Assembly (NCBI GenBank): GCA_965214375.1
Contig: OZ243947.1
Location: 2,542,001-2,606,000, forward strand
Reading direction: 5' to 3'
Origin: Endobugula sp965214375
GTDB taxonomy: Bacteria > Pseudomonadota > Gammaproteobacteria > Pseudomonadales > Cellvibrionaceae
Length of the DNA: 64,000 bases
Numbering within the stretch: the first letter of the stretch is position 1; every line of letters begins with the position of its first letter. Shown one piece after another: positions 18,473 to 27,942 of the stretch. The notes below the pieces were generated by a model. That model was not told where the DNA came from. It did no database searches and saw only the letters and a list, made by a program, of their open reading frames with translations. Position numbers and translations under genes: made by a program.

Positions 18473-19699
18473 ATGGCACAACAAGACGATAATAATTTAA
18501 TTGTTGGCTTGGATATAGGAACTTCCAAGGTTGTCGCGATTGTAGGAGAAATTAATGCCAGTGGTGAACTGGAAATTATTGGCATTGGCTCACACCGTTC
18601 CACTGGTTTGAAAAAAGGGGTGGTTGTTAACATTGAATCAACGGTGCAATCCATTCAACGTGCTATCGAAGAAGCAGAGTTAATGGCGGGCTGTGAAATT
18701 CATTCGGTCTATGCGGGTATTGCAGGCAGTCATATCAGCAGCCTGAATTCACACGGTATTGTTGCGATTAAAGATCGTGAAGTATTAAGTCCCGATATTG
18801 ATCGCGTGATTGATGCGGCACAAGCCGTCGCTATTCCGGCAGACCAGCAAGTGTTACATATTTTGCCGCAGGAATATGTCATCGATGACCAGGAAGGCGT
18901 CAAAGAACCTCTGGGTATGTCAGGTGTTCGTCTTGAAGCTAAAGTACATTTAATTACCTGCGCCGTGAATGCAGCACAAAATATTGAAAAATGTATTCGT
19001 CGCTGCGGCTTAGACGTCGACGATATTATTTTAGAACAACTAGCATCCAGTTATTCCGTATTGACTGAAGATGAAAAAGAACTCGGCGTCTGCATGGTAG
19101 ATATTGGCGGTGGCACTACCGATATCGCCATTTTTGTTGAAGGCGCGATTCGTCATACCGGCGTGATTCCGATTGCGGGTGATCAGGTCACCAATGATAT
19201 TGCCATGGCATTGCGTACACCTACCTTGCATGCGGAAGATATCAAAATTAAATATGCCTGCGCGTTGGCAAAACTCACGGGTGCCGATGAAACCATCCAA
19301 GTGCCCAGTGTGGGTGACCGTTCACCACGCAGCTTGTCACGTCAATCACTGGCAGAAGTGGTTGAGCCACGTTACGACGAATTGTTCACCTTGCTACAGG
19401 CAGAACTGCGTCGCAGTGGTTACGAAGATCTGGTGGCTGCCGGTATTGTATTGACGGGCGGTACGTCAAAAATGGAAGGCGTCGTTGAGCTGGCAGAAGA
19501 AATTTTCCATATGCCGGTACGTCTGGGATCACCACAAAATATCAGTGGCTTAAAAGATATTGTCAACAACCCGATATATGCCACCGGCGTGGGTTTATTG
19601 CACTACGCCAAAAAACAAATTGAAGATGGTGTCGTCACTCACCGTGAGAACTCGGGTGATTTGTTAGCGAAGATTAAGCGCTGGTTTCAAGGGGGTTAA
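18473..19699 (+). CDS. ftsA: FtsA, actin-like membrane anchor for FtsZ
   Basis: 408 residues with the actin/Hsp70 ATPase motifs: phosphate-1 GLDIGTSKVVAIVGE, phosphate-2 CMVDIGGGTTDIAIF and the adenosine motif IVLTGGTSKMEG. The extreme C-terminus, KIKRWFQGG, is a short amphipathic membrane-targeting helix, as in FtsA of other proteobacteria. It tethers FtsZ filaments to the membrane. Unlike most gaps in this cluster, 206 bp separate it from ftsZ, and that gap holds a repeat element. Confidence 0.96.
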   Translation: MAQQDDNNLIVGLDIGTSKVVAIVGEINASGELEIIGIGSHRSTGLKKGVVVNIESTVQSIQRAIEEAELMAGCEIHSVYAGIAGSHISSLNSHGIVAIKDREVLSPDIDRVIDAAQAVAIPADQQVLHILPQEYVIDDQEGVKEPLGMSGVRLEAKVHLITCAVNAAQNIEKCIRRCGLDVDDIILEQLASSYSVLTEDEKELGVCMVDIGGGTTDIAIFVEGAIRHTGVIPIAGDQVTNDIAMALRTPTLHAEDIKIKYACALAKLTGADETIQVPSVGDRSPRSLSRQSLAEVVEPRYDELFTLLQAELRRSGYEDLVAAGIVLTGGTSKMEGVVELAEEIFHMPVRLGSPQNISGLKDIVNNPIYATGVGLLHYAKKQIEDGVVTHRENSGDLLAKIKRWFQGG

Positions 19700-19905
19700 A
19701 AACTAGTTGCGTTGCCATTGCGGCGTTAAAAACAGACTCAAAATGCTCATTTATGATTTATAAAATCCGATTTTTCGTCTGTTTTTGCCTTGCACTGGCT
19801 GCCTCACAAACGTTTTTAATAGCGTAAGTTTTGATGTGAAAACAGTTTAATAGTAAAGATTATTTGTTAAATCACAGTTTCTAAAAAGAAAGAGGGGGAA
19901 AAACG
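19700..19905 (+). repeat. ftsA-ftsZ gap with inverted-repeat element; also ftsZ leader
   Basis: This 206-bp gap contains AAAAACAGAC (19728-19737) facing GTCTGTTTTT (19777-19786), enclosing about 39 bp. A 34-bp stretch inside it (19712-19745) recurs after secA at 26395-26428 with three mismatches, so it is part of a dispersed element rather than a simple leader. The last part, around AAGAGGGGG at 19889-19897, supplies the ftsZ ribosome binding site. I see no reading frame here. Confidence 0.65.
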
Positions 19906-21069
19906 ATGTTTGAACTAGTCGATAGCGTACCGCAAAACGCGGTCATTAAAGTCATTGGTGTTGGTGGCGGCGGCGGTAACGCTGTGCGTCACATGATGGA
20001 CGCTAATGTCGAGGGTGTAGAGTTTGTGTGTGCCAATACCGATGCACAAGCCCTACGTGATATTGATGCACGAACCGCCTTACAATTGGGTGGCACCATG
20101 ACCAAAGGTTTGGGCGCGGGTGCCAATCCCGAAATCGGCCGTCAAGCGGCGCTCGAAGATAAAGAGCGTATCGCCGAAGTACTTGAAGGTGCCGACATGG
20201 TCTTTATTACCGCCGGTATGGGTGGTGGTACCGGAACAGGTGCAGCCCCCGTTGTGGCCGAAGTCGCCAGAGAGATGGGTATATTGACCGTTGCTGTGGT
20301 CACCAAACCGTTCCCTTTTGAAGGTCGTAAACGTATGCAAATTGCCGACGACGGTATTTATGAATTACAACAACATGTTGATTCATTAATTACTATTCCC
20401 AACGAGCGCTTACTCGCAGTGCTGGGTGCTGATGCGAGTTTGATTAACGCCTTCAAAGCGGCCAATGATGTATTGCAAGGTGCGGTTCAAGGCATCGCTG
20501 ATCTGATTATGCGCCCGGGTATGATTAACGTCGATTTTGCCGATGTACGTACCGTGATGTCTGAAATGGGTATGGCAATGATGGGTAGCGGTTCGGCAAC
20601 CGGAGAAGGCCGTGCACGTGAAGCCTCTGAAGCCGCGATTCGCAGTCCATTACTGGAAGGCGTCAATCTGCAGGGCGCGCGGGGTATTTTGGTGAATATT
20701 ACCGCGGGTCTGGACTTGTCCTTGGGTGACTTTAACGAAGTCGGTGAAACGGTTGAAGAGTTTGCTTCACCCGATGCGACCGTGGTTGTCGGTACTGTGA
20801 TTGATCCAGATTTAAGTGATGAACTGCGTGTGACGGTAGTCGCTACGGGTTTACAGTCTGAAGCCGTACAAAAGAAAGTGCCGGAAGCGCGTGTGGTGGT
20901 GAATAATACCCGCAAGCCAAAGCCAGTGGCAACGGACTACAGTGATCTGGACAAGCCGACAGTGATGCGTAAGTCAGCGCCTAAAACAGGCACTGATGAA
21001 TTACCCGTGTCAGATACAGACTTTGAATATCTCGATATTCCGGCTTTTTTAAGAAATCAGGCAGATTAA
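19906..21069 (+). CDS. ftsZ: FtsZ, tubulin-like division GTPase
   Basis: 387 residues. The tubulin signature loop GGGTGTGAAPV is at about 106-116, the N-terminal nucleotide motif is GVGGGGGNAVRHM, and the T7 loop region NVDFADVRTVMSEMG is intact. A variable linker precedes the conserved C-terminal peptide YLDIPAFLRNQ that binds FtsA and ZipA. It polymerises into the Z ring. A strong purine-rich ribosome site (AGAGGGGGAAAAACG) precedes the ATG. Confidence 0.97.
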   Translation: MFELVDSVPQNAVIKVIGVGGGGGNAVRHMMDANVEGVEFVCANTDAQALRDIDARTALQLGGTMTKGLGAGANPEIGRQAALEDKERIAEVLEGADMVFITAGMGGGTGTGAAPVVAEVAREMGILTVAVVTKPFPFEGRKRMQIADDGIYELQQHVDSLITIPNERLLAVLGADASLINAFKAANDVLQGAVQGIADLIMRPGMINVDFADVRTVMSEMGMAMMGSGSATGEGRAREASEAAIRSPLLEGVNLQGARGILVNITAGLDLSLGDFNEVGETVEEFASPDATVVVGTVIDPDLSDELRVTVVATGLQSEAVQKKVPEARVVVNNTRKPKPVATDYSDLDKPTVMRKSAPKTGTDELPVSDTDFEYLDIPAFLRNQAD

Positions 21070-21080
21070 CGGGAACTTAT

Positions 21081-21173
21081 TGCCTGTTCACCAGTCAAAC
21101 CCGCAGTATTGTACGTTTGTCCCCTCTATTATACGGGCGTGCGTTATTGCGGGCTTACCTGCGTCAACAGGCA
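21081..21173 (+). repeat. Nested inverted repeats between ftsZ and lpxC
   Basis: TGCCTGTT (21081-21088) pairs with AACAGGCA (21166-21173), and inside it CCCGCA (21100-21105) pairs with TGCGGG (21148-21153). The long, interrupted hairpin begins just after the ftsZ stop, so it could be a terminator-like or repeat element. There is no following T-run, so I do not call it an intrinsic terminator. The rest of the gap to lpxC has two TATACT boxes (21241, 21271) that could serve lpxC. Confidence 0.45.
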
Positions 21174-21342
21174 TAACACGAACAGCAATACATAACAAAA
21201 GTTACCAAGAGAAAACATAGCGTGTTGAATAGCAGGCTGGTATACTAGCCGCCTTTCGCGATATATGGTCTATACTCCATTCGTTTACTCGTTTTTCTCT
21301 TTATTGACACAATAAATAGAATAGTTTGGGATTGTTATTTCA

Positions 21343-22254
21343 ATGCTTCGTCAGCGTACACTTAAAAATGAAATTCAGGCCACCGGAGTAGGTCTGCATA
21401 CTGGTGATAAAGTTTATCTGCGTCTTAAACCCGCACCTGCGGATCATGGCATCGTTTTTCGTCGTGTCGATCTCGATCCGGTTGTTGAAATTCCTGCAAA
21501 AGCGGAAAATGTGGGTGACACCATGTTATCAACCTCATTAATTCTCGGCGACGCCAGAGTATCCACCGTTGAACATCTATTATCGGCTATGGCAGGTTTG
21601 GGTATTGATAATGCTATCGTTGACATTGACGGTGCTGAAATTCCTATTATGGATGGTAGTGCTGGGCCTTTTATCTTTTTGATTCAGTCTGCAGGTATTC
21701 AAGAGCAGTCTGCACTTAAAAAATTCATTCGTATCAAAAAGGAAATCACCATCACCGATGGCGATAAAAAGGCGACTTTTTTACCGTTCGACGGTTTTAA
21801 AGTCAGCTTCAGTATCGATTTTGACCATCCGGCCATCCGCGCCTGTTCCATGGAAGCGGAAATGGACTTTTCCAGTACCTCTTTTGTAAGAGAAATCAGC
21901 CGTGCCAGAACCTTTGGCTTTATGCATGACATTGAGAATTTGCGTGCTATCGGTTTGGCAAAAGGCGGCAGCATGGATAACGCCATTGTCGTTGATGAAT
22001 ATCGCGTGCTAAATGAAGACGGCCTGCGCTATGAAGACGAATTCGTTAAACACAAAGTACTCGATGCCATTGGTGATTTGTACTTGTTGGGTAATAGCCT
22101 GATTGGTGAATATCGTGCGCATAAATCCGGTCACGGTTTAAACAATAAGTCACTGAGAAAGCTGATTTTACAGACAGATGCTTGGGAAGTGGTCACATTT
22201 GAAGACGAAACGACATCACCCATTTCCTATGCGAAGCCTATCCTGTCGGCCTAA
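21343..22254 (+). CDS. lpxC: LpxC, UDP-3-O-acyl-GlcNAc deacetylase
   Basis: A 303-residue zinc enzyme catalysing the committed step of lipid A synthesis. Zinc ligands and catalytic residues lie in conserved contexts: STVEHLLSAMAGLGIDNA near residue 79, KHKVLDAIGDLYLLG near 238 (HxxxD), and HGLNNK near 265. The presence of LpxC shows a lipopolysaccharide-bearing outer membrane. It follows ftsZ, as in most gammaproteobacteria, but has its own 273-bp leader. Confidence 0.96.
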   Translation: MLRQRTLKNEIQATGVGLHTGDKVYLRLKPAPADHGIVFRRVDLDPVVEIPAKAENVGDTMLSTSLILGDARVSTVEHLLSAMAGLGIDNAIVDIDGAEIPIMDGSAGPFIFLIQSAGIQEQSALKKFIRIKKEITITDGDKKATFLPFDGFKVSFSIDFDHPAIRACSMEAEMDFSSTSFVREISRARTFGFMHDIENLRAIGLAKGGSMDNAIVVDEYRVLNEDGLRYEDEFVKHKVLDAIGDLYLLGNSLIGEYRAHKSGHGLNNKSLRKLILQTDAWEVVTFEDETTSPISYAKPILSA

Positions 22255-22285
22255 CATTAACTTATTGACGTTTTGTTATACCTTT

Positions 22286-22304
22286 TTGATTAAAATTTAA
22301 TCAA
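22286..22304 (+). terminator. AT-rich palindrome after lpxC, possible terminator
   Basis: TTGATTAAAATTTAATCAA has 9-bp arms around one central base and is followed by TTTGAGGTTTTTT. The stem contains few G-C pairs, so termination would be weak. It is the only structure I find in the 282-bp gap between lpxC and the M23 peptidase gene; a TATAAT box at 22461 may belong to a promoter for the latter. Confidence 0.35.
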
Positions 22305-22536
22305 TTTGAGGTTTTTTAATAAGAAAATCGTATAAAAAAGAACCCTGCATAGCTATTGATTTATATAAATAAGCGAGCTAATCTAACGCCCTTATAACAA
22401 AAGATTAAAGCCAAGGCTGAACTGGTCGCTAAGTATTATTACGAGGTGGGTAGTTTTACCTATAATGAAAGAACGGTGCCAGTATTATCTCAGATAAACG
22501 GCATTAGGCTGATATGAAAGAATGTAGTGTGTAATT

Positions 22537-23469
22537 GTGAAAATTATCTTTGTCAGTAGTCGAAATGGTCGTACTCGACAGTTCACGTTGGGGGGCTGGG
22601 CTCGTGCAGTACTCTCTCTGTGTTTTCTGGGTATTCCACTCGGTATTGGCACTTATGTCGCACAAAAATCCCCTTCAGAAGATACTAACGGCGTACTCAC
22701 CAAAGAGGCCAGTCGTGCCTGGATGAATATGCTGCATGAACAGCAGCAAGAAGTCGCCGATATCAAACAAAGCTCTGAAGAACGAATTGCCGCAATCACC
22801 TTACGTATGGCTGAATTGCAAGCGCGTCTGGTCAGACTGGATGCCCTCGGTGAGCGCCTAACGGCAATGGCCAGTATCGACAACGGTGAATTCGATTTCA
22901 ACCAAGCGCCGGCGGTCGGAGGTCCTGAAGTCGACACCATTGGTGATGCACATCAGCCGCCTAAGTTTGTTGATATTATCAATCAGTTGGCAGACCAAAT
23001 CAGCGATCGCGAACAACAACTGGACACGCTCGAAGCGCTAATGACCAACCGCAGCGTACAGAAAGATGTCTTTGTCGCTGGGCGTCCGGTACTAAAAGGC
23101 TGGATGTCATCGCGTTACGGTCGTCGTACCGATCCATTCACCGGTAAAGTAGCTTGGCACAGCGGCGTTGATTTCGCCGGCAAGATGGGTTCTGAAATTA
23201 TCGCGGTTGCTTCAGGTGTTGTGGTCGTTTCTGAAAGCCGTAGTGGCTATGGCGGTATGGTCAGAATCAGCCACGGTAATGGTTTCCAGACACTTTACGC
23301 ACACAATAAAGAGAATCTGGTTAAAGTCGGTGATGTGGTTAAAAAAGGCCAAATCATCGCGCTAATGGGCAGCACGGGTCGTTCGACTGGCCCACACGTT
23401 CACTTTGAAGTTTATAAATATGGCCGCCCGGTTGACCCGGCTACCTACATCAATCGTACTCACCGATAA
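22537..23469 (+). CDS. Membrane-anchored M23 (LytM-type) metallopeptidase
   Basis: 310 residues starting with GTG. A short cytoplasmic segment, one membrane helix (about 21-40), a periplasmic coiled coil rich in Glu/Gln (about 60-120), then a LytM domain from about residue 190. Its zinc motifs are HSGVDFAGKMG (HxxxD) and HVHFEVYKYGRPVDP (HxH), so it looks catalytically competent, unlike EnvC/NlpD-type activators. M23 genes occupy this lpxC-secA position in pseudomonads. The expected substrate is peptidoglycan cross-bridges; the exact role is unknown. Confidence 0.85.
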   Translation: MKIIFVSSRNGRTRQFTLGGWARAVLSLCFLGIPLGIGTYVAQKSPSEDTNGVLTKEASRAWMNMLHEQQQEVADIKQSSEERIAAITLRMAELQARLVRLDALGERLTAMASIDNGEFDFNQAPAVGGPEVDTIGDAHQPPKFVDIINQLADQISDREQQLDTLEALMTNRSVQKDVFVAGRPVLKGWMSSRYGRRTDPFTGKVAWHSGVDFAGKMGSEIIAVASGVVVVSESRSGYGGMVRISHGNGFQTLYAHNKENLVKVGDVVKKGQIIALMGSTGRSTGPHVHFEVYKYGRPVDPATYINRTHR

Positions 23470-23572
23470 GACCATTCTCATCACACAATAATCACTTGCA
23501 TAAGGCGCTGTCATCAGGTTTACTTGGCAGCTTTTGGGCGTTTCTCTCCAGAATACATCATGCGGAACACAT

Positions 23573-26335
23573 ATGTTTAACAAAATAATACAGACCATCT
23601 TTGGGTCCACAAACAAGCGTGAACTCAAACGCATGGGTAAAGTGGTTACTCAAATTAATGCACTGGAAGAAGGTCTGCAGGCATTGGATGACGATGCCTT
23701 AAAAGCCAAAACAGAAGAATTTAAACAGAGCCTGTCAGACGGCGAAACCTTACCATCACTCTTGCCCGAAGCCTTTGCCGTTGTGCGTGAAGCATCACGT
23801 CGTACTCTGGGGCTGCGTCATTTCGACGTCCAACTGATCGGGGGAATGACTCTGCATGAAGGGCGTATTGCTGAAATGCGTACCGGTGAAGGTAAAACAC
23901 TGGTCGCTACCTTGCCGGCTTATTTACACGCGTTATCCGGCAGTGTGCATATCGTTACCGTCAACGATTATTTGGCTAAACGTGATGCCGCATGGATGGC
24001 ACCCATCTATGAGTTTCTCGGCATGACCGTCGGTACGGTATACGCCATGCAGGAGTTTCCAGAAAAAAAAGCCGCCTATGAGGCTGATATTACCTACGGT
24101 ACCAACAACGAATTTGGTTTCGATTACCTGCGCGATAATATGGCCTTCACCAAAGAAGAGCGCGTACAACGTCCCTTAAGTTTTGCCATTGTCGATGAGG
24201 TTGACTCCATCCTCATTGATGAAGCGCGTACCCCCTTGATTATTTCCGGTCAGGTCGACAACAATGCCGAACTCTACCGTAAAATGAATAAAATCATTCC
24301 CAAGCTCAAGGGCAAGGTAGGTACTTCAGAAGTCAGTACCATCGAACAAAAACTCGGCGGTGCGCCTGCAAAAGCCCCCGAAGACGACAGCGATTATGTG
24401 TACGATGAAAAGCAACGTCATGTTGAACTGACCGAACAAGGGCACCAGCATATCGAAACCCTGCTGATCAAAGCGGGTCTGCTGGGAAACGATGAAAGCT
24501 TATACGCAGCCAGTAACCTCAGTCTGTTACACCATTTGCACTCCGCCTTAAAAGCACGCGCCATGTTCCAAAAAGATGTGGACTACATCGTACAAGAAGG
24601 TGAAGTACTACTGATTGATGAACATACTGGCCGTACCATGCCGGGGCGTCGTTTGTCGGAAGGCCTGCATCAGGCGATCGAAGCTAAAGAAGGGTTGACC
24701 ATTCAAGACGAATCGCAAACACTGGCATCCACCACCTTCCAGAATTATTTCCGCTTGTACCCGACCCTATCGGGCATGACCGGTACCGCGGATACCGAAG
24801 CGTTTGAATTTCGTCAAATTTACAATCTGGACGTTGTGGTCATTCCTACCAACAGAGAGATTCAGCGTGCGGATCTAAACGACCTTGTCTATTTATCGAT
24901 AGAAGAAAAATACGATGCCATTGTCGTCGACATTAAAAAATACCGTGAGCAACAAGCCCCCATTCTGGTGGGTACCGCCTCGGTAGAATCGTCAGAAGCG
25001 CTGTCGCAGCGTCTCAAAAAAGACAAGATTGAACACAATGTACTGAACGCCAAATTTCACGAAAAAGAAGCCGAAATTGTTGCCCAAGCTGGCCGCCCGG
25101 GTGCAGTCACCATCGCGACTAATATGGCAGGTCGTGGTACCGATATTGTGCTCGGTGGTAACCTCGAAGTGGAACTGGCGGGTTTAAATAATCCTTCCGA
25201 AGCTGAAGTCAAAAAAGCCAAAGACGCCTGGCAAAAACGTCACGACACCGTCATGGCTGCGGGCGGTTTACATATTCTGGGTACTGAGCGTCACGAATCA
25301 CGTCGTATTGACAACCAGCTACGTGGTCGTGCGGGTCGTCAGGGCGATCCGGGGCTATCACGTTTTTATCTTTCCATGGAAGATAACTTAATGCGTATCT
25401 TCGCCTCTGACCGCGTGCGTAATTTCATGCAGGCCATCGGTATGGAAAAAGGCGAAGCCATCGAACATCGCATGGTGACCAACTCCATCGAAAAAGCCCA
25501 GCGCAAAGTAGAAGGCCGCAACTTTGATATTCGTAAACAATTACTGGAATTTGACGATGTCGCCAACGACCAGCGCCAAGTCATTTACAACCAGCGCAAT
25601 GACCTATTGGAACAAAACTCCATTCGTGATGTGATCTCCAATGTTCGCTACGACGTGGTCAGCGATGCGATCAGTGGTTTTATTCCGCCGCAAAGTATCG
25701 AAGAGCAATGGGACATCGAAGGTCTCGAACAATATCTCGATAGCGAGTACGACGCCCAACTGCCCATCAGCGATTGGCTAGAAGAAGATAGTAATCTGCA
25801 CGCAGAAACCCTGCGTGAAAAAATTCTGGACGCGGTACAAAACAAATACGACCAAAAGTGCGAACGACTTGGCGACCTGTTACTGGATATTGAAAAACAA
25901 GTCATGCTGCAAGTCTTGGATATGCAGTGGAAAGAACACCTGTTGAATATGGATCACTTGCGTCAGGGAATCGGCTTACGCGCCTATGCACAACGCAACC
26001 CCAAGCAGGAATACAAACGCGAATCCTTCGAACTTTTCCAACGTTTGCTAGATACGATTAAACGCGAAACCATACGCATCATGGCGCGTGTTGAACCCGT
26101 CTCCCCAGAAATGATGGCGCAAATGGAAGCCGAACGTCGTGCACAACTGGAAAGTGACATGAAGCTCCAGCACGAACAAACCTCGGCATTAGCACCTTCA
26201 TCACCGTCATCCGCAGGAGGACAACAAGCACCGAACGAGCAACCCTTTAAACGCGAAGCGCCCAAGGTCGGGCGTAATGAACCGTGTCCGTGTGGGTCGG
26301 GGAAGAAGTATAAGCAATGTTGCGGTAAACTATAG
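23573..26335 (+). CDS. secA: SecA, preprotein translocase ATPase
   Basis: 920 residues. ATG 23573 gives the conserved start MFNKIIQTIFGSTNKRELK; a longer frame from 23534 adds 13 unconserved residues. Walker A is in MRTGEGKTLVATLPAY, the DEAD-like site in VDEVDSILIDEARTPL, and motif VI in QLRGRAGRQGDPG. The C-terminus keeps the SecB/lipid-binding zinc tail NEPCPCGSGKKYKQCCGKL. It drives protein export through SecYEG. No secM-like arrest gene is visible in the 103 bp before it. Confidence 0.97.
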   Translation: MFNKIIQTIFGSTNKRELKRMGKVVTQINALEEGLQALDDDALKAKTEEFKQSLSDGETLPSLLPEAFAVVREASRRTLGLRHFDVQLIGGMTLHEGRIAEMRTGEGKTLVATLPAYLHALSGSVHIVTVNDYLAKRDAAWMAPIYEFLGMTVGTVYAMQEFPEKKAAYEADITYGTNNEFGFDYLRDNMAFTKEERVQRPLSFAIVDEVDSILIDEARTPLIISGQVDNNAELYRKMNKIIPKLKGKVGTSEVSTIEQKLGGAPAKAPEDDSDYVYDEKQRHVELTEQGHQHIETLLIKAGLLGNDESLYAASNLSLLHHLHSALKARAMFQKDVDYIVQEGEVLLIDEHTGRTMPGRRLSEGLHQAIEAKEGLTIQDESQTLASTTFQNYFRLYPTLSGMTGTADTEAFEFRQIYNLDVVVIPTNREIQRADLNDLVYLSIEEKYDAIVVDIKKYREQQAPILVGTASVESSEALSQRLKKDKIEHNVLNAKFHEKEAEIVAQAGRPGAVTIATNMAGRGTDIVLGGNLEVELAGLNNPSEAEVKKAKDAWQKRHDTVMAAGGLHILGTERHESRRIDNQLRGRAGRQGDPGLSRFYLSMEDNLMRIFASDRVRNFMQAIGMEKGEAIEHRMVTNSIEKAQRKVEGRNFDIRKQLLEFDDVANDQRQVIYNQRNDLLEQNSIRDVISNVRYDVVSDAISGFIPPQSIEEQWDIEGLEQYLDSEYDAQLPISDWLEEDSNLHAETLREKILDAVQNKYDQKCERLGDLLLDIEKQVMLQVLDMQWKEHLLNMDHLRQGIGLRAYAQRNPKQEYKRESFELFQRLLDTIKRETIRIMARVEPVSPEMMAQMEAERRAQLESDMKLQHEQTSALAPSSPSSAGGQQAPNEQPFKREAPKVGRNEPCPCGSGKKYKQCCGKL

Positions 26336-26394
26336 AAAAACTACCTGCGTTGCCTACATGGATGCATTAAGGGGCGTGAGCAGGAGCGGAAGAT

Positions 26395-26428
26395 TTGCCA
26401 TTGCTGCGTTAAAAACAGGCTCAAAATA
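26395..26428 (+). repeat. Second copy of the ftsA-ftsZ gap repeat
   Basis: A 34-bp stretch beginning TTGCCATTGCTGCGTTAA matches 19712-19745 with three mismatches, in the same orientation. It lies directly before the first variable-arm hairpin element, so the 381-bp secA-argJ gap is mostly repeat DNA. Confidence 0.65.
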
Positions 26429-26437
26429 CATAAGCAT

Positions 26438-26542
26438 ATTGTCTGAAAAGTGCCCTTCAAGACACGCTGCAAGTACATCCCTGTAAGCTCTGCGTCGGCA
26501 TCCATGCCTCCGAAGGTCTTGAATGGCACTGTTTCAGCCAAT
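26438..26542 (+). repeat. Variable-arm hairpin element, copy 1 (secA-argJ)
   Basis: Arms ATTGTCTGAAAAGTGCCC (from 26438) and their imperfect complement ending CAAT at 26542 enclose the shared core that begins CAAGACACGCTG and ends GGTCTTG. The arms differ by one indel and two substitutions. The core is alignable to the copies at 26597, 28330 and 47506, but the arms are not. Confidence 0.8.
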
Positions 26543-26596
26543 TTAATGACAAATTGCAAGCTATAAGCGCAGCGGTATAAAAGTATAAATTCACCG

Positions 26597-26684
26597 AGGT
26601 AATGTACTCCAAGACCATTGGAGGCAGGGATTCCGGAAATGATCTACAAGGACGTATTTATGCGTGTATTGGAGTACATTACCT
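26597..26684 (-). repeat. Variable-arm hairpin element, copy 2 (inverted, before argJ)
   Basis: Perfect 16-bp arms AGGTAATGTACTCCAA (26597-26612) and the complement at 26669-26684. The core between them is the reverse complement of the cores at the other three loci (it reads CTACAAGGACGTATTTATG on the + strand). It ends 32 bp before the argJ start, so it lies in the argJ leader. Confidence 0.85.
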
Positions 26685-26716
26685 TGGGGAATAATATTAA
26701 AAATAAACCAAGTTTG

Positions 26717-27937
26717 ATGATTAATATGGATAACTACAGATTCCCTATACTGCCAGCCATCAAAGGCATTCAGCTAAATGCGGTCAGTGCGGGTATTAAA
26801 AAAGATCAGCAGTTGGATATGGTGCTGATTGCCTTACCACCCAAAGCCAACACCGCAGGTGTGTTTACGCAAAATGCGTTTTGTGCAGCGCCTGTTATGG
26901 TGTGTCGCGATCACCTGCAACAGTCAACCATTCGCTACTTAGTCATTAATTCCGGCAATGCCAACGCCTGTACTGGCGAGCAGGGCATACAGGATGCCTT
27001 GGCAACTTGCCAGAGTATTGCAGATACGAATGACGTATTACCGCAGCAAGTATTACCTTTTTCAACGGGTGTGATTGGCGAATATCTGCCGATGGAAAAA
27101 ATCGTGGCAGCCATTCCCCCACTCAGAGACGGTCTCAATGAAAATCACTGGGAGCTGGCAGCGCGCGGTATTATGACCACCGATACCCGCCCCAAAGGCG
27201 CCAGCCGCACGATTGAACACGACGGCGAAACCATGGTTGTTAACGGTATTGCCAAAGGTGCCGGCATGATCAAACCCGATATGGCAACCATGCTGGCCTT
27301 TATTGCGACCAATGCCAGCGTGAGCCAGCCATTATTGGATGAACTCTCGCGTAAAGCCGCCAACCGCTCTTTTAACCGGATTACCATTGATGGGGATACC
27401 TCCACTAATGATAGCTGTATCCTGATGGCAAGTGTTGACTCATCCATTCACGTGGACGATATCCATCACCCGCTATATCAAAAACTGGAACAAGCGGTAA
27501 TCGATGTCTACTGCGAACTCGCGCAAGCCATCGTGCGTGACGGCGAAGGCGCCACTAAATTTCTTACTATCAAGGTGGAACAAGGCAACAACCCCAACGA
27601 GTGCCTGTCCATTGCCTATACCATTGCCCATTCACCGCTGGTTAAAACCGCCCTGTTTGCCTCTGACCCTAACTGGGGGCGTATCGTGATGGCCATTGGG
27701 CGTGCAGGTGTCGAAGGGCTGGATGCCAATCAAATTCGCGTTTATCTCGACGACGTGCTCATCGTTGAAAACGGCGGTCGTGCCGCCAGTTACACCGAAG
27801 CCGCCGGGCAAGAAGTGATGAATCGCAGCGATATTACCCTGCGAGTGTGCCTGGCAAGAGGTGACGCCAATGAAACCCTATGGACCACCGATTTATCGCA
27901 CGAATACGTCACCATTAACGCTGAATACCGTACCTAA
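26717..27937 (+). CDS. argJ: ArgJ, glutamate N-acetyltransferase / ornithine acetyltransferase
   Basis: 406 residues from ATG 26717 (ATG 26726 is an alternative). Upstream in-frame codons fall in the hairpin repeat and are not conserved, so a longer start is rejected. The self-cleavage site is visible in RDGEGATKFLTIKVEQ: the precursor cuts itself before the threonine of ATK to give alpha and beta chains. The family transfers acetyl groups between N-acetylornithine and glutamate in arginine synthesis; some members are bifunctional. The position between secA and mutT is usual for pseudomonads. Confidence 0.94.
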   Translation: MINMDNYRFPILPAIKGIQLNAVSAGIKKDQQLDMVLIALPPKANTAGVFTQNAFCAAPVMVCRDHLQQSTIRYLVINSGNANACTGEQGIQDALATCQSIADTNDVLPQQVLPFSTGVIGEYLPMEKIVAAIPPLRDGLNENHWELAARGIMTTDTRPKGASRTIEHDGETMVVNGIAKGAGMIKPDMATMLAFIATNASVSQPLLDELSRKAANRSFNRITIDGDTSTNDSCILMASVDSSIHVDDIHHPLYQKLEQAVIDVYCELAQAIVRDGEGATKFLTIKVEQGNNPNECLSIAYTIAHSPLVKTALFASDPNWGRIVMAIGRAGVEGLDANQIRVYLDDVLIVENGGRAASYTEAAGQEVMNRSDITLRVCLARGDANETLWTTDLSHEYVTINAEYRT

Positions 27938-27942
27938 AGATT

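Noticed and set aside
21081..21173. Intrinsic terminator of ftsZ
   Set aside because: The inverted repeats are interrupted and have no T-run after them, so they were listed as a repeat only.
26597..26684. Extended argJ start at 26618
   Set aside because: The added residues are encoded by a hairpin repeat and are not part of the ArgJ family.
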